From Mesorhizobium sp. AR07 (GTDB taxonomy: Bacteria > Pseudomonadota > Alphaproteobacteria > Rhizobiales > Rhizobiaceae), in NCBI RefSeq assembly GCF_024746815.1, contig NZ_CP080525.1:5078501-5142500 (forward strand): a DNA stretch of 64,000 nt. The letters are read 5' to 3'. This document shows, piece by piece, positions 35,522 through 43,151 of this stretch (the first letter of the stretch is position 1; each line of letters starts with the position of its first letter). A program made the position numbers and the translations under genes. The notes below the pieces were generated by a model. It was not told the origin of the DNA. It did not search any database and worked only from the letters and a program-made list of their open reading frames with translations.

Positions 35522-35863
35522 CGTTCACGCGGGATGGTTGCGGCCTTCATGGGAGGAGGTCGGTATAAGGCAAGGAAAAAGTCCAACCGACAAGGGGGGC
35601 CGACTTGCCGGCGGCTGGCTCTGTCGGTCACCTTCCGGGCGGATTGCCGGATCCAGGCGGCTGTGGCCGGACGCACAGCCAGCCGATCTCTCCGCAAATG
35701 CCTCGCTGTAAGACAAGGTGACTGGATTTGCCATTGAGCGCGGGGCGCAATAGGTTATATTGCACTGCACAATGGAGACGCCGTTTATTGCACGCCCTTG
35801 TTTGCGGATATGCCGGCTGGCCTGTGGCTCGCCGGCCCCGGGTCGCGGCGACGGGACTCTGAG
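35522..35863. other. Intergenic region ahead of exoQ
   Basis: No convincing gene. Small overlapping frames here have biased composition. It marks the border between the acetone carboxylase operon and the exopolysaccharide locus and contains the TTGC-NN-TGCA-type motif at 35759-35773, about 90 bp ahead of exoQ. Confidence 0.6.
35759..35773 (+). promoter_or_regulatory. Exo-locus motif (ATTGCACTGCACAAT), ahead of exoQ
   Basis: This copy is itself a near-perfect dyad (ATTG...CAAT). It aligns with the sites before exoY, exoT, exoL, the lasso precursor and the small gene at 49234. Confidence 0.6.
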
Positions 35864-37180
35864 ATGAATATTCCAAAGTCCTTGCTGGTCGATCCAGAGA
35901 AGAACTCGGTCTATGGCGCCTTTGCCGTGGCCGTCTCGATCTGGGCGTTTTCCTACTCGGTCATTTTCGGCCAGGTGCTGATCCTCGCCTACTACGCGGT
36001 CTGGCTGCCGCTCATCCTGGTCGACTACCGGCGGTTCCTGCGCCAGCTGTCCAGCGCCTGGCTGCCGCTGCTGTTTGCGGCCTATGTCTGCTTCTCGGTC
36101 TTCTGGTCGCAGGCGCCCGGCGTCACGGCGAGGACGGCCGTCCAGTACTTTTCCCATATTGCCTGCGCCTATGTCGCGGCGCGCACCGTCAGCGTGCGCA
36201 CACTGACGATCGGTGCCCTGATCGGGATATTCGTCGTCCTGCTCTATTCGCTGCGGGTCGGAGCCTATTCCGAGGACGTCCTCGACGGCACCTACAATTT
36301 CGTCGGCGCCTTCGCCTCCAAGAACCAGATCGGCTTTGTCGCCTCGCTCGGCATCTATTTCTCCATCGTCTTCCTTGCCTTTTTGCGGCACGGTCGGCTG
36401 AGCTTCGTCCTGGCGGTGCCTGTCGTGCTGTTGTCGGCCTATCTGCTGGCCATTTCGCATTCCGCGACCTCGATGGCCTCGATACCGGCTGTTCTGGCGC
36501 TGGTGGCGCTTCTCGCCATGAGCAAACTGCTGTCACGGCGCTATCGCCGGGTGATCTTCCTGGTCGGCGCCGGCCTGCTGGTCGTGGTTGCCTTCGTCGC
36601 CTTGAATCTCGGACTGATGGACTTCATCCTCGGCATCTTCGGCAAGGATTCGACGCTCACCGGGCGGACCTATCTGTGGGAGCAGGGCTGGAACGCCGCG
36701 CAAAGATCGCCGCTCCTCGGTGTCGGCTATGCCGGCTATTGGGTGCAGGGCTTCGCCGAAGCGGAGCGGCTGTGGAACGAATTCTACATCGCCACCCGCA
36801 CCGGCTTCCACTTCCACAACACCTATATCGAAGCGCTCGTCGAACTTGGCTTCGTCGGGGCGGCGATGGTCTCGCTGATCATGCTGCGCGCCCTCTACGG
36901 CCACGTCGCTGCGGTGATCTTCGGGATATGGCAGGCGGATTCGGTGATCCTCATCGGCGTGATGGTGCTGCTGTTCATCCGCTCCTTCGTCGAGGTCGAG
37001 ATCCTCAACCCCTACATCATGGGCTCTTTCCTGATGTATTTCAGCTACTTCAAGCTGGCGCGGCTGCCGGTTACGCGGACCCGGTGGTCGCCGGCCTTCG
37101 AGCCGGCGGAAGCGGCGAAGAAAGAGGCTGCCTGGCCTCGGCATGCCGGGCGTCCGGCGGCAGCCGACCAGCAGACATGA
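35864..37180 (+). CDS. exoQ: O-antigen ligase/polymerase family membrane protein, ExoQ-like
   Basis: This 438-residue protein has about ten hydrophobic segments, starting with FAVAVSIWAFSYSVIFGQVLILAYYAVWLP, and the conserved O-antigen ligase loop LTGRTYLWEQGWNAAQRSPLLGVGYAG followed by FHFHNTYIEALVELGFVG. In succinoglycan systems ExoQ polymerises the repeat unit in the inner membrane. The ATG at 35864 (MNIPKSLLVD) is preferred to an in-frame start 66 bp upstream. Unlike the Sinorhizobium exoYFQ operon, this gene points towards exoF and exoY rather than away with them. Confidence 0.85.
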   Translation: MNIPKSLLVDPEKNSVYGAFAVAVSIWAFSYSVIFGQVLILAYYAVWLPLILVDYRRFLRQLSSAWLPLLFAAYVCFSVFWSQAPGVTARTAVQYFSHIACAYVAARTVSVRTLTIGALIGIFVVLLYSLRVGAYSEDVLDGTYNFVGAFASKNQIGFVASLGIYFSIVFLAFLRHGRLSFVLAVPVVLLSAYLLAISHSATSMASIPAVLALVALLAMSKLLSRRYRRVIFLVGAGLLVVVAFVALNLGLMDFILGIFGKDSTLTGRTYLWEQGWNAAQRSPLLGVGYAGYWVQGFAEAERLWNEFYIATRTGFHFHNTYIEALVELGFVGAAMVSLIMLRALYGHVAAVIFGIWQADSVILIGVMVLLFIRSFVEVEILNPYIMGSFLMYFSYFKLARLPVTRTRWSPAFEPAEAAKKEAAWPRHAGRPAAADQQT

Positions 37181-37242
37181 GCGATCGTTTCGCGGGCTGA
37201 AGTGGGATCCGTGGAAACATCGCTCAGGCAGGCATGGCGCTG

Positions 37243-37288
37243 GAGCAATTCCAGGAATGTCAAACGGTTTCCGTCGAGAATTGCGTCA
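37243..37288. repeat. Intergenic repeat, inverted diverged copy
   Basis: It reads GAGCAATTCCAGGAATGTC followed by AAACGGTTTCCGTCGAGAATTGCG and is an inverted, diverged copy of the element at 55295-55342. It lies at the convergent exoQ/exoF junction. The remainder of 37181-37356 shows nothing else recognisable. Confidence 0.65.
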
Positions 37289-37356
37289 AGGCAAGGGGCG
37301 GAAAATCCATCCCTTTGCGGGATGGATCAAAACGCGGATTGTCCCGATGCTCAGGC

Positions 37357-38634
37357 CTACTGGCTGGCCAGCGGCGCCAGCTTGACCTTGATCACGTCGC
37401 CAGGCAACACCGGCGTATCTTCCTTCGCCGCGATTTCGCTGGTCTTGCCGTCGACGACCCGCACCAGTGCGTAGAGCAGGCTGGATTGCTGGTCAGTGTC
37501 GCTGGCGACTCTCATCGCGGGATCGCTGGCCTGGGCCATCAGGCCTTTCTGCATGTTCACCTTCAGCGCGGCCTCGTTCAGGTCGGCTTCGGTCTGCTGC
37601 CGGTCGGTGGCGAGACTTGAACTCAAGGTGTTCTGGGCATCGATGGCGTCCTGCTTCGCCTTGCTGATCGCCTGCTTGGCGGTGAGGATGGCGGTTTCGT
37701 AGTCCAGGATCTTACCTTGCAGGTCGGCGACGGACTGCCGCGAGTCCAGCAGCCGGGCGTTGGCGATCAGGCCTTTCTGAGCCAGCGGGCCGATGCTGGC
37801 GAGTTGCTGCTGTGCCAGGTCGACCTGCTGCTGCTGGTTGACGATCTTCTTCTGCAGCGATTCGATCTCGGACTGCAAAACCCCCTTCAGATCGTCGAGC
37901 GCCTCAAGTTTCAGCTTCAGCGCCTTTTGGTCTGATGTGAGGATCGTCATCTCGTCCGCGATGATGGCCGGCAGTCTCGGATCGCCCTCGACCTCCTTCG
38001 GCACGTCGAAACTCGTCTTGCCGGACATATCCGCGTCGATCCGCGCGCGCTTGACGATCAGCCGAATGCGCTGGTCGTCGGAGATATCGAAGTTGCCCTT
38101 GGCGGTGACCAGGTCCTTGCCGAGTTGAGGGCCGTAGTCGGCGTTTCGCCTGATGCCGCCGGCGACGCTGATGGCTTTCAGCACTGTCAGGTCGGGCACA
38201 TAGGGAAATTGGCCGGGGTTCTGCACTTCGCCCGAAATGTAGAATGGGCGGAACTGAGCCATTTCGACCGAGGCTTCCGGCTTGTCCGACAAAGCGAGCT
38301 TGCGCTGCAGCGCCTCGCCGATCGCCGCGGCGATTTCGGACGTGGTCTTGCCGGATGCCGGCAGCTCGCCGGCGAACGGCACTGACAGCGTGCCGGATGG
38401 ACCGACCGTGTACTCGCCATTCACGGCCGACCAGTCACGAAATGTGCCTTCCACGGTCTGCCATTCGGCAACGCGGATGGTGAGCTTGTCCTGCGATCCG
38501 AGGCGGTATTCGCCGGCGGCGGCGATGTGGGGGATGACCAGCGACACGGCAACGCATGTGGCCAGCAAACGCGCCCGCCGCAGGCGGCCGGAAAACGGGC
38601 CGCTGCGAAAGGCTTCGAACATATCTGTTTTCAA
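37357..38634 (-). CDS. exoF: Polysaccharide export outer-membrane-type protein ExoF
   Basis: This 425-residue protein has a signal peptide (RLLATCVAVSLVIPHIAAAGEYRLG), a polysaccharide-export domain at about residues 40-120 (YRLGSQDKLTIRVAEW, YTVGPSGTLSVPFAGELPASGKT), a SLBB-like segment (FYISGEVQNPGQFPYVPDLTVLKAISVAGG) and a long coiled coil from about residue 230 to 370. ExoF is needed for export and early steps of succinoglycan synthesis. It is 71 bp downstream of exoY on the same strand. Confidence 0.9.
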   Translation of the reverse strand: MKTDMFEAFRSGPFSGRLRRARLLATCVAVSLVIPHIAAAGEYRLGSQDKLTIRVAEWQTVEGTFRDWSAVNGEYTVGPSGTLSVPFAGELPASGKTTSEIAAAIGEALQRKLALSDKPEASVEMAQFRPFYISGEVQNPGQFPYVPDLTVLKAISVAGGIRRNADYGPQLGKDLVTAKGNFDISDDQRIRLIVKRARIDADMSGKTSFDVPKEVEGDPRLPAIIADEMTILTSDQKALKLKLEALDDLKGVLQSEIESLQKKIVNQQQQVDLAQQQLASIGPLAQKGLIANARLLDSRQSVADLQGKILDYETAILTAKQAISKAKQDAIDAQNTLSSSLATDRQQTEADLNEAALKVNMQKGLMAQASDPAMRVASDTDQQSSLLYALVRVVDGKTSEIAAKEDTPVLPGDVIKVKLAPLASQ

Positions 38635-38705
38635 CTCAACGTTCCGATCCGCTTCAGCCCCATCGCCCGATGAGCTTGCCGCCGTGTGTTTGCGCCGCCG
38701 GCCGG

Positions 38706-39383
38706 TCAGTAAGAGCCGCGCGACATCCAGACGGCCGGCACGGTCTTGATGATGATGCGAACGTCCTCGAACAGCGACCAGTTCTCGACATAGTGGCGAT
38801 CGAAGGCGACGCGGCTGTCATAGGAAACGTCGTTGCGGCCGCTGACCTGCCACAGGCCGGTCAGGCCGGGGCGGGATTTCAGGTAATAGACGGCCGATGT
38901 GCCATAGATCTCCAGTTCGTCGCGCACGACCGGACGAGGCCCAACAAGGCTCATGTCGCCCTGCAGGATGTTGATGATCTGCGGCAACTCATCGAGGCTG
39001 AGTTTCCTCAGCACCGCGCCGACACGGGTGACGCGCGGGTCGTTCTTCAGCTTGCGGGTGGCTACCCATTCCGCGTTGGCGTCCGGGTTGGCGGCAAGAT
39101 AGGCGGCCAGCACCTTGTCGCCGTCCGGAACCATGGTGCGGAACTTCAGGCAAGGAAAAACCCGCCCGCCGCGCCCGATTCGCCTGTGGCCGTAGAAAAT
39201 CGATCCGCCGTCGGAAAATTTGACGAGCAGGGCGATCATGACAAACAGCGGGCTGAGAGCGATCAGGCCCATCAGTGAACCGGTGATATCGAAGCCGCGT
39301 TTGAGCAGGCCGCCGATCGGCGGCGGAAAATCGATGTCGACCTGCGAAAAGCCCGCGGTGGCCGACTTGGCAACGTCCCTCAT
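38706..39383 (-). CDS. exoY: Undecaprenyl-phosphate sugar-1-phosphate transferase ExoY
   Basis: This 225-residue bacterial sugar transferase has KRGFDITGSLMGLIALSPLFVMIALLVKF (membrane anchor), CLKFRTM, LRKLSLDELPQIINILQGDMSLVGPRP and the closing GLTGLWQVSGRNDVSYDSRV. It adds the first sugar phosphate (galactose in succinoglycan) to the undecaprenyl carrier and so commits the cell to polymer synthesis. The exo-locus motif lies 52 bp ahead of its ATG, next to a poly-T run. Confidence 0.94.
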   Translation of the reverse strand: MRDVAKSATAGFSQVDIDFPPPIGGLLKRGFDITGSLMGLIALSPLFVMIALLVKFSDGGSIFYGHRRIGRGGRVFPCLKFRTMVPDGDKVLAAYLAANPDANAEWVATRKLKNDPRVTRVGAVLRKLSLDELPQIINILQGDMSLVGPRPVVRDELEIYGTSAVYYLKSRPGLTGLWQVSGRNDVSYDSRVAFDRHYVENWSLFEDVRIIIKTVPAVWMSRGSY

Positions 39384-39434
39384 GCCGTAAACTCCATGCG
39401 TTGAACGAATGGTTCACCACACGATACCAAAAAA

Positions 39435-39449
39435 ATGCTGCAGCGCAAC
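39435..39449 (-). promoter_or_regulatory. Exo-locus motif (GTTGCGCTGCAGCAT), ahead of exoY
   Basis: It matches the lasso-precursor site at 46220-46234 at 14 of 15 positions and in orientation. The distance to the gene start is 52 bp here and 54 bp there. Confidence 0.68.
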
Positions 39450-39741
39450 ACGCAATTTCCCGGCCCGTTGAAATAGTCACGTCATGAATTGACTAAATAA
39501 TAAGCTAGACATGCACAAATTTCGGGATATTTAGCACATTTGTGACAATAAACGGGCACGGTCGAAAAAATAAGGACATTTTTGGGGCGATTTTTGGGCA
39601 AGCCTACCTATCTGTCTGGGTGAGGTGCATATTAGTGCTTTAGCATACCGTGATACTAAGGCCAAATCGTATAAAATACTACTTAATGTGCTCAGTTTAC
39701 TGAAAAATGATGACCGCCGGAGATCGGCTCAAATCCCGTCG

Positions 39742-39756
39742 CGTGCATTGCAGCAT
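39742..39756 (+). promoter_or_regulatory. Exo-locus motif, weaker copy ahead of exoX
   Basis: CGTGCATTGCAGCAT keeps the TGC-NN-TGCAGCAT part but differs in the first two bases. It lies about 230 bp before the chosen exoX start. Confidence 0.4.
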
Positions 39757-39984
39757 GGCGGAGTCCATCGCAAAAGCTCAATCAAAAATATCCGGAGTTG
39801 CCCTTGCCGCCTATTGCTCGCCTTAATAGAATTGCAAATTATACCTGTCAGAGTAACGGCAGGTGGAAAAGGCCGGAAGCAACCGGCCGAGAGTGGGCGA
39901 CCTTAACAAGCCCGCGTGACAAGGGACGGCGCTCGGGTGGGGCTATCGTTGGATATACCCGAGCCGGTTTATGGGCTGTTGGGT

Positions 39985-40257
39985 ATGGCGCTTCCAAAAT
40001 TCATCATCGGGATGATTTTCGCTCTGGCGATCGTCGTTGGCTGGTCCTGGCTGGACGGCGCGTCGATCGGCACGACGCTGGTCCGCGTCATCATCTGCGC
40101 TGTTGTCATTCAAGCGGGCTACTTCGTGCTCGTCTATGCCATGATCGCCAGGAGCGCACCGACGCAGGCCGACAGGATTCGCGACGCCGAAAGAAAGCTG
40201 AATGCGCCCGAGGTGACCGAAGGCGAGAAGTTGAGCGCCAGGCGCAGCCTGCACTAA
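39985..40257 (+). CDS. exoX: Small membrane protein, exopolysaccharide production repressor (ExoX-like)
   Basis: This 90-residue protein has two hydrophobic segments (FIIGMIFALAIVVGWSWL and VRVIICAVVIQAGYFVLVYAMI) and a polar C-terminal tail, the layout of ExoX/SyrA-type repressors of exopolysaccharide synthesis. The ICAVVIQAGYF stretch is like ExoX. It is divergent from exoY, as in Sinorhizobium, where the ratio of the two sets polymer output. ATG at 39985 is chosen because the first helix then starts at once; GTG at 39916 is an alternative. Assignment rests on topology, motif and position. Confidence 0.72.
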   Translation: MALPKFIIGMIFALAIVVGWSWLDGASIGTTLVRVIICAVVIQAGYFVLVYAMIARSAPTQADRIRDAERKLNAPEVTEGEKLSARRSLH

Positions 40258-40311
40258 GGTGTGTCGATATTCAGGTGATGCCGGCCTGACCTGAATCTCA
40301 ACACACCTTAG
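40254..40311. terminator. Bidirectional terminator between exoX and lasso ABC exporter
   Basis: CTAAGGTGTGT (40254-40264) pairs over 11 bases with ACACACCTTAG (40301-40311), and an inner stem ATTCAGGT/ACCTGAAT follows. The exoX stop codon lies inside the left arm. The long hairpin serves both convergent transcripts. Confidence 0.75.
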
Positions 40312-40320
40312 CCTGGACCC

Positions 40321-42174
40321 TCAGGCCACGTCGGCGGGTTCCCTTTCGGATTGCTCGCCCGACAGCATCCTCGATAACCGGCTGCCTGCCTTTTCCTTCA
40401 GCCGCTGATATTGCCCGACTTCGACGACACGGCCGTTTTCCATCGCCACCACCCAGTCGGCGAAGGCGATCATCGATGGCCGGTGCGCAATGGTCAGGAT
40501 CGTCATCGTGCCGCGCAATCCGTCGATCGATTTGGCGATCAGCGACTGGTTCTGCCAGTCGAGCGCGCTGGTGGCCTCGTCGAGAATCAGCAGCGACGGC
40601 TTGCGCAGCAGCGCGCGCGCCAGCGCAATGCGCTGGCGTTCGCCGCCCGATAGCCGCACGCCGCGGTCGCCAACCACGGCCTCCAGCCGGAGGTCGAGCC
40701 GTTCGACGAAGTCGCCGGCATGCGCCGAGCGCAGCGCGGTCCACAGATCGTCATCGCTGGCTTGCGGCGCGGCAAGGCGCAGGTTCGCCGCGATCGTGTC
40801 ATGCAGCAGGAACACGTCCTGCGGCACATAGGCCACCTGATCGCGCCAGCGACGGCGATTGCCGGCATCGATCTCGACGCCGTCGGCGAGGATCTTGCCG
40901 GCGCTCGGTTCGAGCAGGCCGAGCAGCATGTCGGCGATCGTACTCTTGCCAGATCCGGAGGGGCCGATCAGGGCGGTGACCTTGCCGGCCGGCAGGCCGA
41001 AGGTGATTCCTGTGACGACCGCCTTGGCGGGGTCATCGCCATAGCCGAAGGAAACGTCCCTGATGTTGAGCCCGGTGACGAGCGAGAGCGTGTCGCCTTC
41101 CCCGGCGCCGCCGTCGTCCGGCTCGCGTTCGGCGTCGAAGCGCGCCTGCATGCTGCGCATCGCGGTATAGGCGGGCAGATTGATCAGGACTTGTTGCGCC
41201 TGCGCCTGCATGTCCATGAAACGCGGCGCGATGCGCATGAAAACCAGCAGCAGGACGACGATCTCGGCCAGCGACAGGTTGAAGCGGACCAGCGCCACAT
41301 AGATGAAGAGGCTCAAGCCGACGACGCTCGCCACCTGGAACACCGCTGTGCCGATCGTGCTGTTGCGCACATAGTCGATGTTGTCGGCTTTCATCTTTTC
41401 GAGCGTCGTCTGCAACTGCGCGAAATAGCTCGCCTCGACGTTCAAGCTCTTGGCCACCTTGATGCCGCCGAGGAATTCCGAAACCGTCCGGTACTGATCC
41501 TGCCGATTGGCCGTCAGAACCCGGCCAAAGGCGGTTGCGCGCGATCGAAACGGCTTCAGCGCCACGAACATCAGGATGCCGATCACCACGGCAAACAGCG
41601 TCATGACAGGCGAGATGAACACCGAGACCAGCAGATAGCCGGCCAGAAGCACGGCGATTTGCACCAGCATCAGGAGCGAGAAGGCGGCGCCCTGCACGCG
41701 GTCGATGTCGCCCGTCAGGGCATGGTCGAGATCGGAACTGCGCATGCGCGTAAAGACGCCCCAGCGCGCCTTGCCAATGCTCTCGAACAGGTTCATGCGC
41801 ACGCGGTTGATGAAATCGAACAGCAGTTTGGCCATATAGACCGACTTGAAGCGGTTGAACGCCGCCTGCACGGCGACAAGCCCGACCAGCATGCAAAGCA
41901 CGGTCGTCAGTTGCAGCGTTCCGTCCGGCACCAGCCAGCGCACGAAATCACTGTTCGGCAGCCTGACCGCGAAATCCTGGTCCGCGCGTCCGACCAGATG
42001 CAGCAGCGGGATCAGCAGCAGGATCGAGATGCCCTCGGTCAGGCTGCCGAGGATGAGGAAGACCAGCGCTGTCCAGGTTCGCCGCCCGCCGATCTGGGCG
42101 ATGACGGCGCCGAACGCGGCGACGTCTCGAAACAGCGACAGGCGAAGAATTGAGGACTTCGACATTGCGCTCAC
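40321..42174 (-). CDS. Lasso peptide ABC exporter (D protein)
   Basis: This 617-residue protein fuses a six-helix exporter domain (residues about 25-330) to an ATPase domain with Walker A LIGPSGSGKST, signature LSGGERQR and Walker B LLILDEATSALDWQ. In lasso clusters the D protein exports the mature peptide and gives self-protection. It is the last gene of the leftward operon; its ATG overlaps the kinase stop by four bases. No C39 peptidase domain is present, as expected where B2 removes the leader. Confidence 0.88.
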   Translation of the reverse strand: MSAMSKSSILRLSLFRDVAAFGAVIAQIGGRRTWTALVFLILGSLTEGISILLLIPLLHLVGRADQDFAVRLPNSDFVRWLVPDGTLQLTTVLCMLVGLVAVQAAFNRFKSVYMAKLLFDFINRVRMNLFESIGKARWGVFTRMRSSDLDHALTGDIDRVQGAAFSLLMLVQIAVLLAGYLLVSVFISPVMTLFAVVIGILMFVALKPFRSRATAFGRVLTANRQDQYRTVSEFLGGIKVAKSLNVEASYFAQLQTTLEKMKADNIDYVRNSTIGTAVFQVASVVGLSLFIYVALVRFNLSLAEIVVLLLVFMRIAPRFMDMQAQAQQVLINLPAYTAMRSMQARFDAEREPDDGGAGEGDTLSLVTGLNIRDVSFGYGDDPAKAVVTGITFGLPAGKVTALIGPSGSGKSTIADMLLGLLEPSAGKILADGVEIDAGNRRRWRDQVAYVPQDVFLLHDTIAANLRLAAPQASDDDLWTALRSAHAGDFVERLDLRLEAVVGDRGVRLSGGERQRIALARALLRKPSLLILDEATSALDWQNQSLIAKSIDGLRGTMTILTIAHRPSMIAFADWVVAMENGRVVEVGQYQRLKEKAGSRLSRMLSGEQSEREPADVA

Positions 42175-43151
42175 GGATGCCCAGCCGCCAGATCGCGCTC
42201 AATCAGCGTCACGGCCTCGCCGATCCTGTCGAGGCCCGTCGGGACTTCGAGGCGACAGACGCCGACACGGTCCGCGAGCCACGCGCATTGCCGAAGATGC
42301 ATTTCCGCAAAATTGCTGGGCAGGGCCGCGCGGCCGAAGCGCGTCACATAGGAGAATTTGATGATGGCCGGCAAGGCGGCGATGCCTGGCAAGGGCGTGA
42401 CATCGGCCCGTTCGCCGCGCTCGAGGATGTAGATCCTGGTCGCCGGCACCTTGGCATGGGAAAAGGCGCCATGCAGGCGATGCTGCATCTTGTCGATTGC
42501 CGGATGCACTTGCGGCCGCACCTCCGCTTCCCCTGGCGAGATCGCCGCCGCGGCGTCCGCCGCCAGCTTGATCTGCGGGAAACCCGGAACGATCATCGGG
42601 TGGTTCGGGTTGGTCATGTCCAATGCCACCACGTCATCGGTAAGCAGTTCATGTCCGGCCCGGATCATGGCGCTCGCCGTCGTCGATTTGCCGGCGCCCT
42701 TGTCGCCCATGAAGATGGCGCTGGAGCCGGCGACCGCTATGGCGCTGGCGTGCAGGACGAGCAGGCCGCGCCGGTGCAACAGCAAAGCCATGACCGGGCC
42801 AAGCAGCGGAAACGCGATCAGCGTGTCGTCGACGCCAGGTGCCGGCTCGATCTCGATGCGGCAGCCATCGGTGATCAGGAACGCGCCGACGGCATGCCAC
42901 GCCAGATATTGCCGGTCCGGCTCGAAGCGAAAATCGGTCGCCGCCTCCAAGGAGGGTTTTGGCAGGTCGATCGGGCCGATGGTGATCAGCACATCCGCCG
43001 CTGCCGGCGCTGCCGGCTCCAGCTCGGGCAACGTCACCTCGGACGCGATGGTCAAGCCATAGGCACGGTAGAAGCGACGGTCTCTTGCAGCCCTGCCGTG
43101 CCGAAGGGGAAGATCATTGTATGCGGCGAGCGGCGCGTTCCCGGACATCAT
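42171..43151 (-). CDS. HPr-kinase-like protein, probable lasso peptide kinase
   Basis: This 326-residue protein has a C-terminal HPr kinase-like domain with Walker A GDKGAGKS (residues 149-156) and the acidic LLTDDVVALD motif about 15 residues later; the N-terminal part resembles the open beta region of this group. Small kinases of this type in lasso clusters, known from paeninodin, phosphorylate the C-terminal Ser of the precursor. The precursor here ends in Ser. Both ends overlap neighbouring genes by four bases (ATGA), so it is an integral part of the operon. Alternative: an accessory scaffold without kinase activity, as substrate has not been shown. Confidence 0.83.
   Translation of the reverse strand: MMSGNAPLAAYNDLPLRHGRAARDRRFYRAYGLTIASEVTLPELEPAAPAAADVLITIGPIDLPKPSLEAATDFRFEPDRQYLAWHAVGAFLITDGCRIEIEPAPGVDDTLIAFPLLGPVMALLLHRRGLLVLHASAIAVAGSSAIFMGDKGAGKSTTASAMIRAGHELLTDDVVALDMTNPNHPMIVPGFPQIKLAADAAAAISPGEAEVRPQVHPAIDKMQHRLHGAFSHAKVPATRIYILERGERADVTPLPGIAALPAIIKFSYVTRFGRAALPSNFAEMHLRQCAWLADRVGVCRLEVPTGLDRIGEAVTLIERDLAAGHP

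Larger units (their letters stand above)
39384..39984. other. Long AT-rich regulatory region between exoY and exoX
   Basis: About 600 bp with much lower GC than the surroundings, particularly 39480-39720. It separates divergent exoY and exoX. A 93-codon frame from 39625 has no protein-like character. AT-rich tracts of this kind are favoured by MucR/Ros-type regulators of rhizobial exo genes (inference). Two exo-locus motifs lie here. Confidence 0.6.

Noticed and set aside
39625..39906. 93-codon frame between exoY and exoX
   Set aside because: Composition and lack of any motif look like non-coding AT-rich DNA; no ribosome site and it lies in a regulatory region.
40321..42174. ABC exporter as part of polysaccharide export
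   Set aside because: It is translationally coupled to the lasso kinase and is convergent with exoX; the polymer has its own flippase and Wzz/ExoP system.
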